In this document: in pieces, positions 7,435 through 15,697 of the stretch
How positions within the stretch are numbered: position 1 is the first letter of the stretch
Layout: the number at the start of each line of letters is the position of its first letter
Assembly: GCA_017459985.1 (NCBI GenBank)
Contig: JAFUBX010000004.1
Location: forward strand, 30,680-94,679
Length of the DNA: 64,000 bases
Origin: Parasporobacterium sp.
Lineage (GTDB): Bacteria; Bacillota; Clostridia; Lachnospirales; Lachnospiraceae
Reading direction: 5' to 3'
Notes under the pieces: model-generated
Told to the model about the DNA's origin: nothing
Database searches by the model: none
Seen by the model: the letters and a program-made list of their open reading frames with translations, nothing else
Made by a program: the position numbers and the translations under genes

Positions 7435-8445
7435 ATGAGCAACGTACTGATACCTGAGAACTATAAGGCACCTTTGGATGAATATGACACGCAGCGGGCG
7501 ATCGTCTATATCAAGGATACATTTCAGCAGGAACTTTCGAAGGCCCTGAATCTGAAGAGGGTATCCGCACCGCTGTTTGTGATGGAGGCCTCCGGTCTTA
7601 ACGATAACCTGAACGGCGTGGAGCGGCCGGTGTCCTTTGATATTCCGGCGCTGGGAGGCGCAGAGGCCCAGGTGGTCCATTCCCTGGCAAAATGGAAACG
7701 GTTTGCGCTGAAGAGATATGATTTCCGGGTCGGCAACGGCCTTTATACGGATATGAATGCCATCCGCCGGGACGAGGAACTGGATAATTATCATTCCGTT
7801 TACGTGGATCAGTGGGACTGGGAAAAGGTGATCACCAGGCAGAACCGGAATCCGGAGTTTCTGAAGCTGATCGTAAGGTCCATCGTGGATGCGATCTGCA
7901 ATACCGCTGACCGGGTGAAGGTGCATTATCCCCAGGTGGAGATTGACCTGTCCCGGGAGGTTTCCTTTGTGACGACGCAGGAGCTGGAGGATCTGTATCC
8001 GGAGCTTGACAGCCACGGAAGGGAAAATGCTTATCTGAAAGAGCATCCGACCGCCTGCATCATGCAGATCGGCGGAGCCCTGAAATCCGGAAAGCCCCAT
8101 GACGGGCGGGCTCCGGACTATGACGACTGGAATCTGAACTGTGATATCCTGTTCTGGCACAAGACCCTGTCCAGGGCAATGGAGATCTCCTCCATGGGCA
8201 TCCGTGTGGACCGGGAGTCCCTGGATCGTCAGCTGACCATTGCCGGATGCGACGACCGCAGAAACCTGCCCTTCCATAAGATGCTGTTAAATGACGAACT
8301 GCCGCTCACCATCGGCGGAGGCATCGGGCAGTCCCGCCTGTGCCTGCTGCTTCTGGGCTGCGCGCATATCGGCGAAGTCCAGTCCAGTGTCTGGGACGAG
8401 GAGACCGTAGCTGCCTGCGAGGCCGCCGGCGTCAGACTGCTGTAG
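7435..8445 (+). CDS. asnA: Aspartate--ammonia ligase (asparagine synthetase A)
   Basis: Cytoplasmic enzyme that makes asparagine from aspartate, ammonia and ATP. At 336 residues it has the normal length of AsnA, a class-II aminoacyl-tRNA-synthetase-like fold. Characteristic blocks include RVSAPLFVMEASGLNDNLNG, VERPVSFDIP, HSLAKWKRFAL, YTDMNAIRRDEELDN and the C-terminal GGGIGQSRLCLLLL motif 3. A good ribosome site (GGGAGGAT) precedes ATG 7435. It is a single gene, divergent from the riboswitch-controlled symporter and convergent with the DUF815 ATPase. No T-box was seen upstream. Confidence 0.97.
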   Translation: MSNVLIPENYKAPLDEYDTQRAIVYIKDTFQQELSKALNLKRVSAPLFVMEASGLNDNLNGVERPVSFDIPALGGAEAQVVHSLAKWKRFALKRYDFRVGNGLYTDMNAIRRDEELDNYHSVYVDQWDWEKVITRQNRNPEFLKLIVRSIVDAICNTADRVKVHYPQVEIDLSREVSFVTTQELEDLYPELDSHGRENAYLKEHPTACIMQIGGALKSGKPHDGRAPDYDDWNLNCDILFWHKTLSRAMEISSMGIRVDRESLDRQLTIAGCDDRRNLPFHKMLLNDELPLTIGGGIGQSRLCLLLLGCAHIGEVQSSVWDEETVAACEAAGVRLL

Positions 8446-8470
8446 TTCGGGGCAGCGTATCGTGCCGGCG

Positions 8471-9775
8471 TCAGGACAGCAGGAAATTTACGAACTGCTG
8501 GGCGCTGCGGCCGGACAGCTCTCCGTGGCGGATCGCCCATCGGTCCGCCTGACGGATCAGCTCCTCATCGGGAAGATCGATGGCGCCGGTCCGTTCGGCC
8601 AGGGTCCGCACGATCCGGAAATACTCCTCCCGGGCGGGATTGAAATATCCGATATTGATGCCGAAACGGGCGGCCAGGGACAGACGCTCTGCCATGGTGT
8701 CGTTTCGGTGGACATCCTCTTCGTTGATCTCATTGCGGTCGCTGAAGGTTTCCCGGATGAGATGCCGACGGTTGGAGGTGGCGTAGATCAGGACATTTTC
8801 GGGGCGGACCTCCAGGTCTCCTTCAATGACAGCCTTGAGATATTTGTATTCCGTCTCCGCGCTTTCGAAGGAGAGATCATCCATGTAGATAATGAACCGG
8901 TAATTGCGGCTCTTGATGATGCTGATGATCTCCGGCAGATAGCGGAAATCGTGTTTGTAGACCTCGATGATCCGCAGTCCCTTTTCATAGTACAGATTCA
9001 GAAGCGCCTTGATACTGGTGGATTTGCCCGTGCCGGCATCCCCGTAAAGCAGCACATTGTTGGCAGAGCGGCCCTCAAGGAAGGCTTCTGTGTTTCTCAC
9101 AAGTTCCGCTTTCTGAAGTTCATAGCCCACCAGATCATCCAGCACCACATTGCTGGTGGCGATGATCGGCACCAGGGACATTTCCCCGCTGCCGGAACGT
9201 CCCGCAGCGATGCGGAAGGCTTTGTTCATGCCGAACTGACCGACCCCGAACTGCCGGTAGAAATCCATGATGATATCATACATTTCCTCCGGGGAACCGG
9301 CCTCTTCAATCGCAGCGCTTAACTGCTGCACCCGGCTGCTGACGTTTTTATTGTAGAACTGTTCCTTCTTTTCCACAGAATGATAATTGCAGATCAGAGA
9401 GAAGCAGTTGATATGCAGCATCTCTTCCATCGCCGAGAAATCATAGTGAAACAGATCGTAGAAGATCCGGAAATCATTCCGGGCAAATTCATTTACGGTA
9501 CCATCCACCCGGCCCTTTTTTTCGCAGACCAGGGTAAAGGGATTTTCCGTCATGGCCAGCAGAAAGGCCAGATAATTGTGCCACAGATTCCGGTTAAAAC
9601 CATAGGCGGTGGAAAGATCCAGCAGCCGGTGGATCTCATCCAGGATCCGGCCGGTGAGGACCTCCCGGTCTTCTGATCCGGCTTCAAAATCCCTGCAGAT
9701 ATCCGCCAGCCGGAACAGGATGCTGTCCTTGTCAATGTTTCGGTAGATCACCAGTTTGGAAGTCAGTCGGTACAT
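8471..9775 (-). CDS. DUF815-family AAA+ ATPase
   Basis: Cytoplasmic ATPase of 434 residues. The C-terminal half is a AAA+ domain with Walker [11 protein letters not shown] (about 244-253), Walker B-like [11 protein letters not shown] and the sensor segment [11 protein letters not shown]; this matches the DUF815 family of predicted AAA+ ATPases. The N-terminal 200 residues are helical and unassigned. No partner gene is evident, as its neighbours are convergent asnA and a divergent small redox-like protein. A ribosome site AAAGGAG precedes ATG 9775. Its cellular role is not known. Confidence 0.88.
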   Translation of the reverse strand: MYRLTSKLVIYRNIDKDSILFRLADICRDFEAGSEDREVLTGRILDEIHRLLDLSTAYGFNRNLWHNYLAFLLAMTENPFTLVCEKKGRVDGTVNEFARNDFRIFYDLFHYDFSAMEEMLHINCFSLICNYHSVEKKEQFYNKNVSSRVQQLSAAIEEAGSPEEMYDIIMDFYRQFGVGQFGMNKAFRIAAGRSGSGEMSLVPIIATSNVVLDDLVGYELQKAELVRNTEAFLEGRSANNVLLYGDAGTGKSTSIKALLNLYYEKGLRIIEVYKHDFRYLPEIISIIKSRNYRFIIYMDDLSFESAETEYKYLKAVIEGDLEVRPENVLIYATSNRRHLIRETFSDRNEINEEDVHRNDTMAERLSLAARFGINIGYFNPAREEYFRIVRTLAERTGAIDLPDEELIRQADRWAIRHGELSGRSAQQFVNFLLS

Positions 9776-9929
9776 GCGCTTCTCCTTTATTTTTGCGATT
9801 CGTTTCTGATTTTATATCATCTGCGGAGGGTTTCGAAAAGCGATTTTTAAAAAACAGTATTTCCAATGGGGAAAATAGGGTATAATCCCAATGCATCCAT
9901 GCAACCGGGAATCAGGAAAGGAAATCACT

Positions 9930-10127
9930 ATGAAAATCAGTGTCAATCCGAATAAAGAGATCGCCGACCTTGTCAAGGAAGGGCTGAAGGAGACGGGCGG
10001 ATACTGTCCGTGCCGGAGGGAACAGACGGAAGATACCAAATGCATGTGCAAAGAATTCCGGGATCAGATCGCAGATCCGGAATTTGAAGGCTTCTGTCAC
10101 TGTATGCTGTATTACAAAGAAAAGTAG
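9930..10127 (+). CDS. Ferredoxin-thioredoxin reductase catalytic-subunit-like protein
   Basis: Protein of 65 residues with three Cys-X-Cys pairs: YCPCRRE, KCMCKEF and FCHCMLY. This pattern is that of the ferredoxin:thioredoxin reductase catalytic chain, in which a [4Fe-4S] cluster sits next to a redox disulfide. It is shorter than plant FTR catalytic chains (about 110) but similar to short versions seen in anaerobes. ATG 9930 has the ribosome site AGGAAAGG; the frame opens upstream at 9891 without one. It ends 5 bp before the radical-SAM gene ygiQ, so the two are probably co-transcribed. A partner thioredoxin is not visible nearby, so the electron route is inferred only. Confidence 0.82.
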   Translation: MKISVNPNKEIADLVKEGLKETGGYCPCRREQTEDTKCMCKEFRDQIADPEFEGFCHCMLYYKEK

Positions 10128-10132
10128 GATCC

Positions 10133-12136
10133 ATGGACAGGGAATTTCTTCCGATCAGTGTTGAGGATATGAAACGGCGGGGCTGGAACCGGCCGGATTT
10201 TGTGTACGTGATCGGAGACGCTTATGTGGATCATTCCTCCTTCGGGCCGGCAATCATCAGCCGGGTGCTGGAGAGCCGGGGCTATAAAGTCGCGATCATT
10301 TCCCAGCCGGATTACCGGGATGAGAACAGCATTGCTGTATTGGGAGAGCCGCGGCTGGGATTTCTGGTAAGTGCCGGAAATATGGATTCCATGGTCAACC
10401 ATTACACCGTGAACAAGAAGCCCCGTTCCAACGACGCCTATACGCCGGGAGGACAGAGCGGCCGGCGGCCGGACTACGCCACCATTGTCTACTGCAATCT
10501 GATCAACCGGAAATTCAAGAATACCCCGGTCATTATCGGCGGAATCGAAGCGAGCCTTCGAAGGCTTGCCCATTATGATTACTGGTCGGATAAACTGAAA
10601 CGGTCAATTCTTCTGGATTCCGGAGCGGATCTGCTGATCTACGGAATGGGGGAATTGTCGGTGGTCGAGATCGCGGACGCATTGGATTCCGGGATCGACA
10701 TCCGGGATATCACCTATGTTCCCGGTACGGTGTATAAGACAAGGGATGTGTCCGGCGTCCGGGACGGCATTGTGCTTCCGGACTATTCCTCCCTGCAGGC
10801 GGACCGGCTGAAATATGCGGAGAGTTTCTATATTCAGTATTGCAATGCGGATTTTGCTTCCGGGCGGCCACTGATCGAGCAGTATGCCGAGCACCGCTAT
10901 GTGGTGGCAAATCCGCCCCAGAGACCGTTGAAGACGCAGGAGCTGGACGATATTTATGAACTTCCCTATATGAATACCTATCATCCGTCCTATGAAGCCC
11001 GGGGCGGCGTGCCGGCAATCTCGGAGATCCGGTTTTCCCTGACCAGCAGCAGGGGATGCTTCGGAGGATGCAGCTTCTGTGCCCTGACCTTTCATCAGGG
11101 GAGGATCGTACAGGCAAGAAGCCACGAGTCTCTGATCCGGGAGGCGCAGCAGATGACAAAAGAGCCGGATTTCAAGGGAAATATTCACGATGTGGGAGGG
11201 CCGACGGCGAATTTCCGTGCGCCTGCCTGCGGGAAACAGACGGAACGGGGAGCCTGCCCGAAAAAACAGTGTTTGTTTCCGGCTCCCTGCAAACAGCTGC
11301 GGGCGTCCCATAAGGATTATGTGGAGCTTCTGAGAAAATTGCGGAATGTGAAGGGGGTCCGGAAGGTCTTTATCCGGTCCGGGATCCGGTATGACTATGT
11401 GCTGGCGGATCCGGACGATACATTTCTGGAGGAGCTCTGCAGGCATCATATCAGCGGACAGCTGCGGGTGGCGCCGGAGCATGTGAGCGATCATGTTCTC
11501 GCGCTGATGGGGAAGCCCTCCAATCAGGTGTATCAGGCGTTCTGCAGGAGATTTGAGCGGATCAATGCCCGTTCCGGCCGGCAGCAGTATATCGTGCCGT
11601 ATCTGATCTCCTCCCATCCGGGATCTACGCTGAAGGACGCGATCCAACTGGCGGAGGCGGTCCGGGACATGGGCTATATGCCGGAGCAGGTACAGGATTT
11701 CTATCCGACGCCGTCCACGATCTCCACCGTCATGTATTATACCGGCGTTGATCCCCGGTCGATGCAGCCGGTCTATATCCCCTCGGATCCCCGGGAGAAG
11801 GCCATGCAGAGGGCGCTGATCCAGTACCGGAAGCCGGAAAACTATGATCTGGTGAAGGAAGCTCTTCTGCGGGAAGGCCGGCAGGATCTGATCGGATTCG
11901 ACCGGAAGAAGTGCCTGATCCCGCCGCGCAGGCCCAAGGCTACGGGGGCGGCGAAAGGTTCGGGCAGGACGAAACCGTCCGGGACGGCAAAAGGTTCTGG
12001 TGGGGGAAAGGGTTCCGGCGGGACAAAACCGTCCGGAACTGCCAAAGGTCAGGGCGGGACAAAGCCTTCCGGCAGCTCCCGCGCCGGTAAGGGCCTGCGT
12101 CAGCGTTCGCTCAGTTCCAGGGTTTCGAAGATCTGA
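10133..12136 (+). CDS. YgiQ family radical SAM protein
   Basis: Large radical SAM enzyme of 667 residues. The SAM-binding [4Fe-4S] motif is GCFGGCSFC (Cys309, Cys313, Cys316). The N-terminal domain (KRRGWNRPDFVYVIGDAYVDHSSFG), GGIEASLRRLAHYDYWSD and YIVPYLISSHPG are typical of the YgiQ/UPF0313 family, whose reaction is not firmly established. The extra cysteines in CGKQTERGACPKKQCLFPAPC are also a family feature. The last 65 residues form a Gly/Ser/Lys/Thr low-complexity tail (repeats of KPSGTAKGSG), probably disordered. Its 3' end overlaps the convergent Dus gene by 37 bp. It is preceded by an iron-sulfur FTR-like gene, and that pairing is suggestive. Confidence 0.93.
   Translation: MDREFLPISVEDMKRRGWNRPDFVYVIGDAYVDHSSFGPAIISRVLESRGYKVAIISQPDYRDENSIAVLGEPRLGFLVSAGNMDSMVNHYTVNKKPRSNDAYTPGGQSGRRPDYATIVYCNLINRKFKNTPVIIGGIEASLRRLAHYDYWSDKLKRSILLDSGADLLIYGMGELSVVEIADALDSGIDIRDITYVPGTVYKTRDVSGVRDGIVLPDYSSLQADRLKYAESFYIQYCNADFASGRPLIEQYAEHRYVVANPPQRPLKTQELDDIYELPYMNTYHPSYEARGGVPAISEIRFSLTSSRGCFGGCSFCALTFHQGRIVQARSHESLIREAQQMTKEPDFKGNIHDVGGPTANFRAPACGKQTERGACPKKQCLFPAPCKQLRASHKDYVELLRKLRNVKGVRKVFIRSGIRYDYVLADPDDTFLEELCRHHISGQLRVAPEHVSDHVLALMGKPSNQVYQAFCRRFERINARSGRQQYIVPYLISSHPGSTLKDAIQLAEAVRDMGYMPEQVQDFYPTPSTISTVMYYTGVDPRSMQPVYIPSDPREKAMQRALIQYRKPENYDLVKEALLREGRQDLIGFDRKKCLIPPRRPKATGAAKGSGRTKPSGTAKGSGGGKGSGGTKPSGTAKGQGGTKPSGSSRAGKGLRQRSLSSRVSKI
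11930..12090 (+). repeat. In-gene low-complexity repeats coding the YgiQ tail
   Basis: Imperfect direct repeats built on AAACCGTCCGG, GGCAAAAGGT and TCGGGCGGGAC-like words code for repeated KPSGTAKGSGG units in the C-terminal tail of the YgiQ protein. The array stays in frame. Its unit composition suggests slippage expansion. Confidence 0.7.
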
Positions 12137-13113
12137 TCTACGAAGATCCGGTACTCGGATGCGGACTGGCTCTTCATTAGTTTTTTCAGAAGCCGGTCGC
12201 TGCCATGAAAGCTTTTGCCGAGATTTGCCCAGATCTCTTTCATATGCATGAATACATCCTTGTCTCCGGTAAAGGTCTCCAGATATCCATCGTAAATCTC
12301 ATCATGAAAGCGTCGGAGCTTTCCGCGCAGATCCTCCACAGGGATCTGTTTGATTGTGCACGCAAGATCCGGTCTGGCCAGAAGACCGCGGCCGATCATC
12401 ACCGTGCCGGTTTCCGGGAACCGTTTCAGAAGCGTCCGGCAGCAGGCGCTGTCCCAGAGGTCTCCGTTGTAGACAAGAGAAGCCGGAGAAATCCCGGGAG
12501 TTTTCTGATCTGAGCCTGAGTTCTGATTTCTGCTGACTGCCGAAGGCTCCGCAACTGTGTTGCAGCGGTCGTACGCCAGCTGGTATGCCTCCAGGTGGGG
12601 ATATCCGGTATACATTTCCCGCCGGAGCCGCGGGTGGATGATCAGTTCGCTGATGGGATATTTCAGAAAGATTTCCAGAATTTCCGGCCACTCCTCCAGG
12701 GAATCAAACCCGATGCGGGTCTTGACGGAAACCGGCACGTCGGCCTTTTCGTAGATCCCGTAAAGAAATCGGTCCAGAGCCTGCGGGTCTCTTAACAGAC
12801 CGCTGCCCCGGCTTTTGCTGATCACTGTGCCGGAAGGGCAGCCCAGATTCAGATTGATTTCCCCGAATCCCAGATCCTTCAGCTTCCCGATCATGATCAG
12901 GACCTCCTCGGACCGGTTGGAGATCAGCTGCGGGACAAGACGGATCCCCGCATTATTTGCAGGATCAAGGTCCCGGAGGATCTTGCGGCTGAAGCGCTTA
13001 GCCGCAGGAATAAACGGGGTGAAATATTTATCGATCTGTCCGAAATGATGGAAAAATGCATTGCGGACAATGTATCCGGTGATCCCTTCCATCGGGGCGA
13101 GGTAAATCTGCAT
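12100..13113 (-). CDS. tRNA-dihydrouridine synthase family protein
   Basis: FMN-dependent enzyme that reduces uridines in the tRNA D-loop. The 337 residues contain the Dus blocks LAPMEGITGY at the N-terminus, NLNLGCPSG with catalytic Cys92, VSVKTRIG, ELIIHPRLR and VMIGRGLLARPDL. Residues about 184-211 (rich in Ser, Asn, Gln and Pro, from NTVAEPSAVSRNQ) look like an insertion before the VYNGD strand of the barrel. ATG 13113 is the only good start. The last 37 bp overlap the convergent ygiQ gene, an unusually long tail-to-tail overlap. Which uridine is modified (DusA, B or C type) cannot be stated. Confidence 0.93.
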   Translation of the reverse strand: MQIYLAPMEGITGYIVRNAFFHHFGQIDKYFTPFIPAAKRFSRKILRDLDPANNAGIRLVPQLISNRSEEVLIMIGKLKDLGFGEINLNLGCPSGTVISKSRGSGLLRDPQALDRFLYGIYEKADVPVSVKTRIGFDSLEEWPEILEIFLKYPISELIIHPRLRREMYTGYPHLEAYQLAYDRCNTVAEPSAVSRNQNSGSDQKTPGISPASLVYNGDLWDSACCRTLLKRFPETGTVMIGRGLLARPDLACTIKQIPVEDLRGKLRRFHDEIYDGYLETFTGDKDVFMHMKEIWANLGKSFHGSDRLLKKLMKSQSASEYRIFVDQIFETLELSER

Positions 13114-13549
13114 GGCAGGCAGGTCCTTCCTTGGGTTCTTTTATTTCCCGGAGGTTCCGGTTTCCTTCGGCTTGAAGTTTCTTTTGGTTCGAAGACTTCC
13201 CAGGCTCGAGGTCTTCCGGAGGTCGCTGCGGAACTCGCTGTCTGAAAATGTTCCGCATCCTGCGTCCGGTATGTGTGATAATAGTAATCGAAACGCCTGA
13301 AAATTACAATTGTCAGCAGGATGTAAGCTGCAAAGCCTGCAGAATGATAGTTGCAAAGCAGCCTGGTGAGAACTTCCGGTCCTGCGGTTACCGCAATGCT
13401 CGACGTTTTCGACAGGGGCTGCCGAAAAATTGGGTGCTTCTGCACCATGGGTGGGTACCTTCCTGCTGTTGAATGTGCCGTAAAGTCCATGCCGCCGTTG
13501 ACTTCATCCATACTTGCTTTCGTCATACCATTTGGACTATCCTGGAAAT

Positions 13550-13730
13550 AATCGTCATTTACTATCCCTGCCATTTTTGCGAAAACAGGGATAAGATTTA
13601 CCAATAATTTCATATCTAGTCCAGTTTAGACTCTCTCAGGACCTTCGTTTTGGACCATGTTTTGAAAAATCGTCACTTTCTATCCCTGTTTTAAACATCG
13701 AAACGGGGATATGATTTTTCAATAATTTCG
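13550..13730. repeat. Two copies of a 62-bp hairpin element
   Basis: Copies at 13550-13611 and 13668-13730 share AATCGTCA, TATCCCTG, a GGGATA arm and CAATAATTTC. In each, TATCCCTG pairs with CAGGGATA (first copy) or CGGGGATA (second copy, using a G-T pair), with the stem extended by different but complementary bases (TTTT/AAAA; TTT/AAA). The loops differ. Conservation of pairing despite sequence change suggests that the hairpin is what is kept. Confidence 0.7.
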
Positions 13731-13857
13731 CTGATCACCCAAAGACCAACAGATAAGAACAGCTGTCTCCGCAAATTGTCGTTTCCGGAAAATAATGGAT
13801 ACAAAGCCGCCGGCATTTGGCTGAAGTGTACTCACTCAAGGTTCACTTCAGCGGACG

Positions 13858-13985
13858 GCGGAAGGTCGGGTATGGAGTTTACAGACTTTTTTCGAATTTA
13901 CCTTCCGGATTTCCGGTGATTTGCCCGGAAAACGGAAGGTATAGTATGGAATTTATAAGTTTTTTTTGTATTTACCTTCCAAAAT
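13858..13985. repeat. Tandem pair of GGAAGGT...ACCTTCC palindromic elements
   Basis: Two units of about 48 bp, starting GGAAGGTCGGGTATGGA at 13860 and GGAAGGTATAGTATGGA near 13936, each end with TTTACCTTCC. The ends form a 7-8 bp inverted repeat around a T-rich centre. A second pair of the same family is at 38379-38502. Confidence 0.8.
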
Positions 13986-14255
13986 ATATTTCCCTGCTTC
14001 ACCAGACAGCGGCAGTTGCAAACCAGCTTAATCCGAATCTCCGCTGTTACAAAAAACGGTTATTCTGAGGATATCCGGCGGGGTCACATGGCCAAATACA
14101 GACGCGGGGATACATGAGGTTATGACTAGGTTATGACTAAAACAGGATTTGCCTGCAGAATTCAGATTTCATGGCTTCAGTATAGCAGAGTTTTGTGATA
14201 CTATATAAAAAAATATGCCGTTTTAAAATTACACATAAGTCAATTGGTGAGAAAA

Positions 14256-15071
14256 ATGAATTACGAGGAATTATCAGCTGCCCTGAATCGGGTCGGGGAA
14301 AAGGATGGACTGGAATTTTCCACGGATTATGTGGGATTCCAGAAAAATATTGAAAGAGCGCTGCTTTTTCTGCTGGACGCCATGTTTCCCAATTACAGGA
14401 AATATCCGGAACTGTTCTGTACGGATTGTCCGGACCTGAGGGCTGACGCTCTGAAAAAGGCGGATGAATATCTGACCCGGGCGCTGATCAAACGGATGGA
14501 GCAGGAAACGGCGCAGAAGGTTTCCTCGGGGCTGCTCCGGAAACTTCCGGCTGTTTATGAAGTGCTCCGGACCGATGTGATGGCCGGATATGAAGGGGAC
14601 CCGGCGGCCTGCAGTCCGGATGAGATCATACTGGCGTATCCGGCATTTATCGCCATCGGCACCCATCGGATCGCCCACGAGCTGTATCTGATGGACCAGA
14701 AGCTGGCAGCCAGGCTGATGTCCGAATATGCCCACAGAAAAACCGGCATTGACATTCATCCCGGAGCCACCATCGGAAAACATTTTTTCATTGATCACGG
14801 AACGGGAGTTGTCATCGGAGAGACCTGCGTTATCGGGGAGAATGTCAAACTGTACCAGCATGTGACCCTGGGTGCCAAGAGTTTTCCGGTGGCAGAGGAC
14901 GGGACTCTGGTCAAAGGCATCAAGCGGCATCCGAATATCGGGAACAATGTTGTTATCTATGCGGGAGCGACGATTCTGGGCGGAGATGTGCAGATCGGGG
15001 ACGGCTGTGTGATCGGAGGAAACGTCTGGCTGACCCATTCCGTGGAAGCCGGTCAGACCGTGGTACAGTGA
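14256..15071 (+). CDS. cysE: Serine O-acetyltransferase (CysE/EpsC-like)
   Basis: Enzyme of 271 residues that would acetylate serine with acetyl-CoA, the first step of cysteine synthesis. The N-terminal half is helical; the C-terminal half is a left-handed beta-helix of hexapeptide repeats. Diagnostic blocks are [51 protein letters not shown] and [20 protein letters not shown]. It is longer at the N-terminus than the short CysE of many Firmicutes and resembles the EpsC/SAT group. ATG 14256 is preferred because GGTGAG lies 5-10 bp upstream; TTG 14244 and GTG 14247 are less likely. No cysK is adjacent, so sulfur-pathway linkage cannot be confirmed here. Confidence 0.92.
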   Translation: MNYEELSAALNRVGEKDGLEFSTDYVGFQKNIERALLFLLDAMFPNYRKYPELFCTDCPDLRADALKKADEYLTRALIKRMEQETAQKVSSGLLRKLPAVYEVLRTDVMAGYEGDPAACSPDEIILAYPAFIAIGTHRIAHELYLMDQKLAARLMSEYAHRKTGIDIHPGATIGKHFFIDHGTGVVIGETCVIGENVKLYQHVTLGAKSFPVAEDGTLVKGIKRHPNIGNNVVIYAGATILGGDVQIGDGCVIGGNVWLTHSVEAGQTVVQ

Positions 15072-15089
15072 CTGGGAAGCAGACAACAT

Positions 15090-15195
15090 GAATCTGCGGA
15101 CAGGCGGCTGGAACCACCTGCAGATGACATGGACCTGCGGCCGGGACCATCTGCAAATGATATGGATCTGCAAATGGACGGCCGGGACCATCTTT
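15090..15195. repeat. Short direct repeats with GGGACCATCT and CTGCAGATG words
   Basis: The spacer between the acetyltransferase and the following membrane-protein gene repeats GGCCGGGACCATCT twice (about 15136 and 15179) plus a GGCTGGAACCACCT variant (about 15105). These alternate with CTGCARATGAYATGGA-like words. It looks like slippage; no function is evident. Confidence 0.6.
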
Positions 15196-15208
15196 GGAGG
15201 AATTCATC

Positions 15209-15508
15209 ATGCCCGCAAATAAGGCGGCTTATAAAAAGAAGAATATAAGACTGGACGCGGGCAGGGCCGCCGGCAGGGCGACAGCAGCCTTTGTCCTGGG
15301 GATTGCTTCCATTGTTCTGTGCGGGATCCCGCTGATGCTGGCGGCAGCTGTGGTGGGACTTTCCCTGGAGAAAGAGTCGGAGCGCTGGGGCTATCATCAG
15401 CTGCAGTTTCCGGCAAAGGTGCTGTGTATCATCGGAACCATTCTCAGCGCGCTGGCCATTGTGATCATCCTGGTCAGTCTGCTGGTTCTGGGGATCCTTT
15501 CCACCTGA
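15209..15508 (+). CDS. Small membrane protein (DUF4190-like)
   Basis: Protein of 99 residues with a basic N-terminus (KAAYKKKNIR) and two long hydrophobic helices (about 24-50 and 70-97) separated by a charged loop EKESERWGYHQLQFPAK. The GRATAAFVLGIASIVLCGIP start and the two-helix layout resemble the DUF4190 family of small membrane proteins. The start ATG 15209 has a GGAGG ribosome site at 15196-15200; TTG 15194 lies inside that site. Role unknown. Confidence 0.7.
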   Translation: MPANKAAYKKKNIRLDAGRAAGRATAAFVLGIASIVLCGIPLMLAAAVVGLSLEKESERWGYHQLQFPAKVLCIIGTILSALAIVIILVSLLVLGILST

Positions 15509-15697
15509 CGCTGCATAATTCCGGGAACCGGTTCCGAACCGAAATGCGGGCTGCGGAAACCAGTTCCGCGCTGATTAAGGGGTGATCCGGGGATCATCAC
15601 CGCAGAAACGTTTATTATACCGGGGATCATTTGCTATCTCCGGACAGATAGCCTCCATTCACCGGGGCGAATCATTCTACAGAGGGGGATCTATTGT

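Larger units (their letters stand above)
13114..14255. other. 1.1-kb non-coding region with several short repeat families
   Basis: No convincing gene is seen between the Dus gene and the serine acetyltransferase. It holds a CTTCGG/GAAG-rich stretch (13140-13235), a remnant of the GCAATGCTGC repeat family (about 13385-13430), two related hairpins (13550-13611 and 13668-13730), and a tandem pair of GGAAGGT...ACCTTCC elements (13858-13985). The open frame at 13817-14068 is formed by those elements and is rejected as a gene. The stretch from 14070 to 14240 is plain AT-rich leader. Confidence 0.75.

Noticed and set aside
13817-14068. 83-codon plus-strand frame
   Set aside because: Its coding part is formed by the two GGAAGGT elements, which also occur in non-coding DNA at 38.4 kb.
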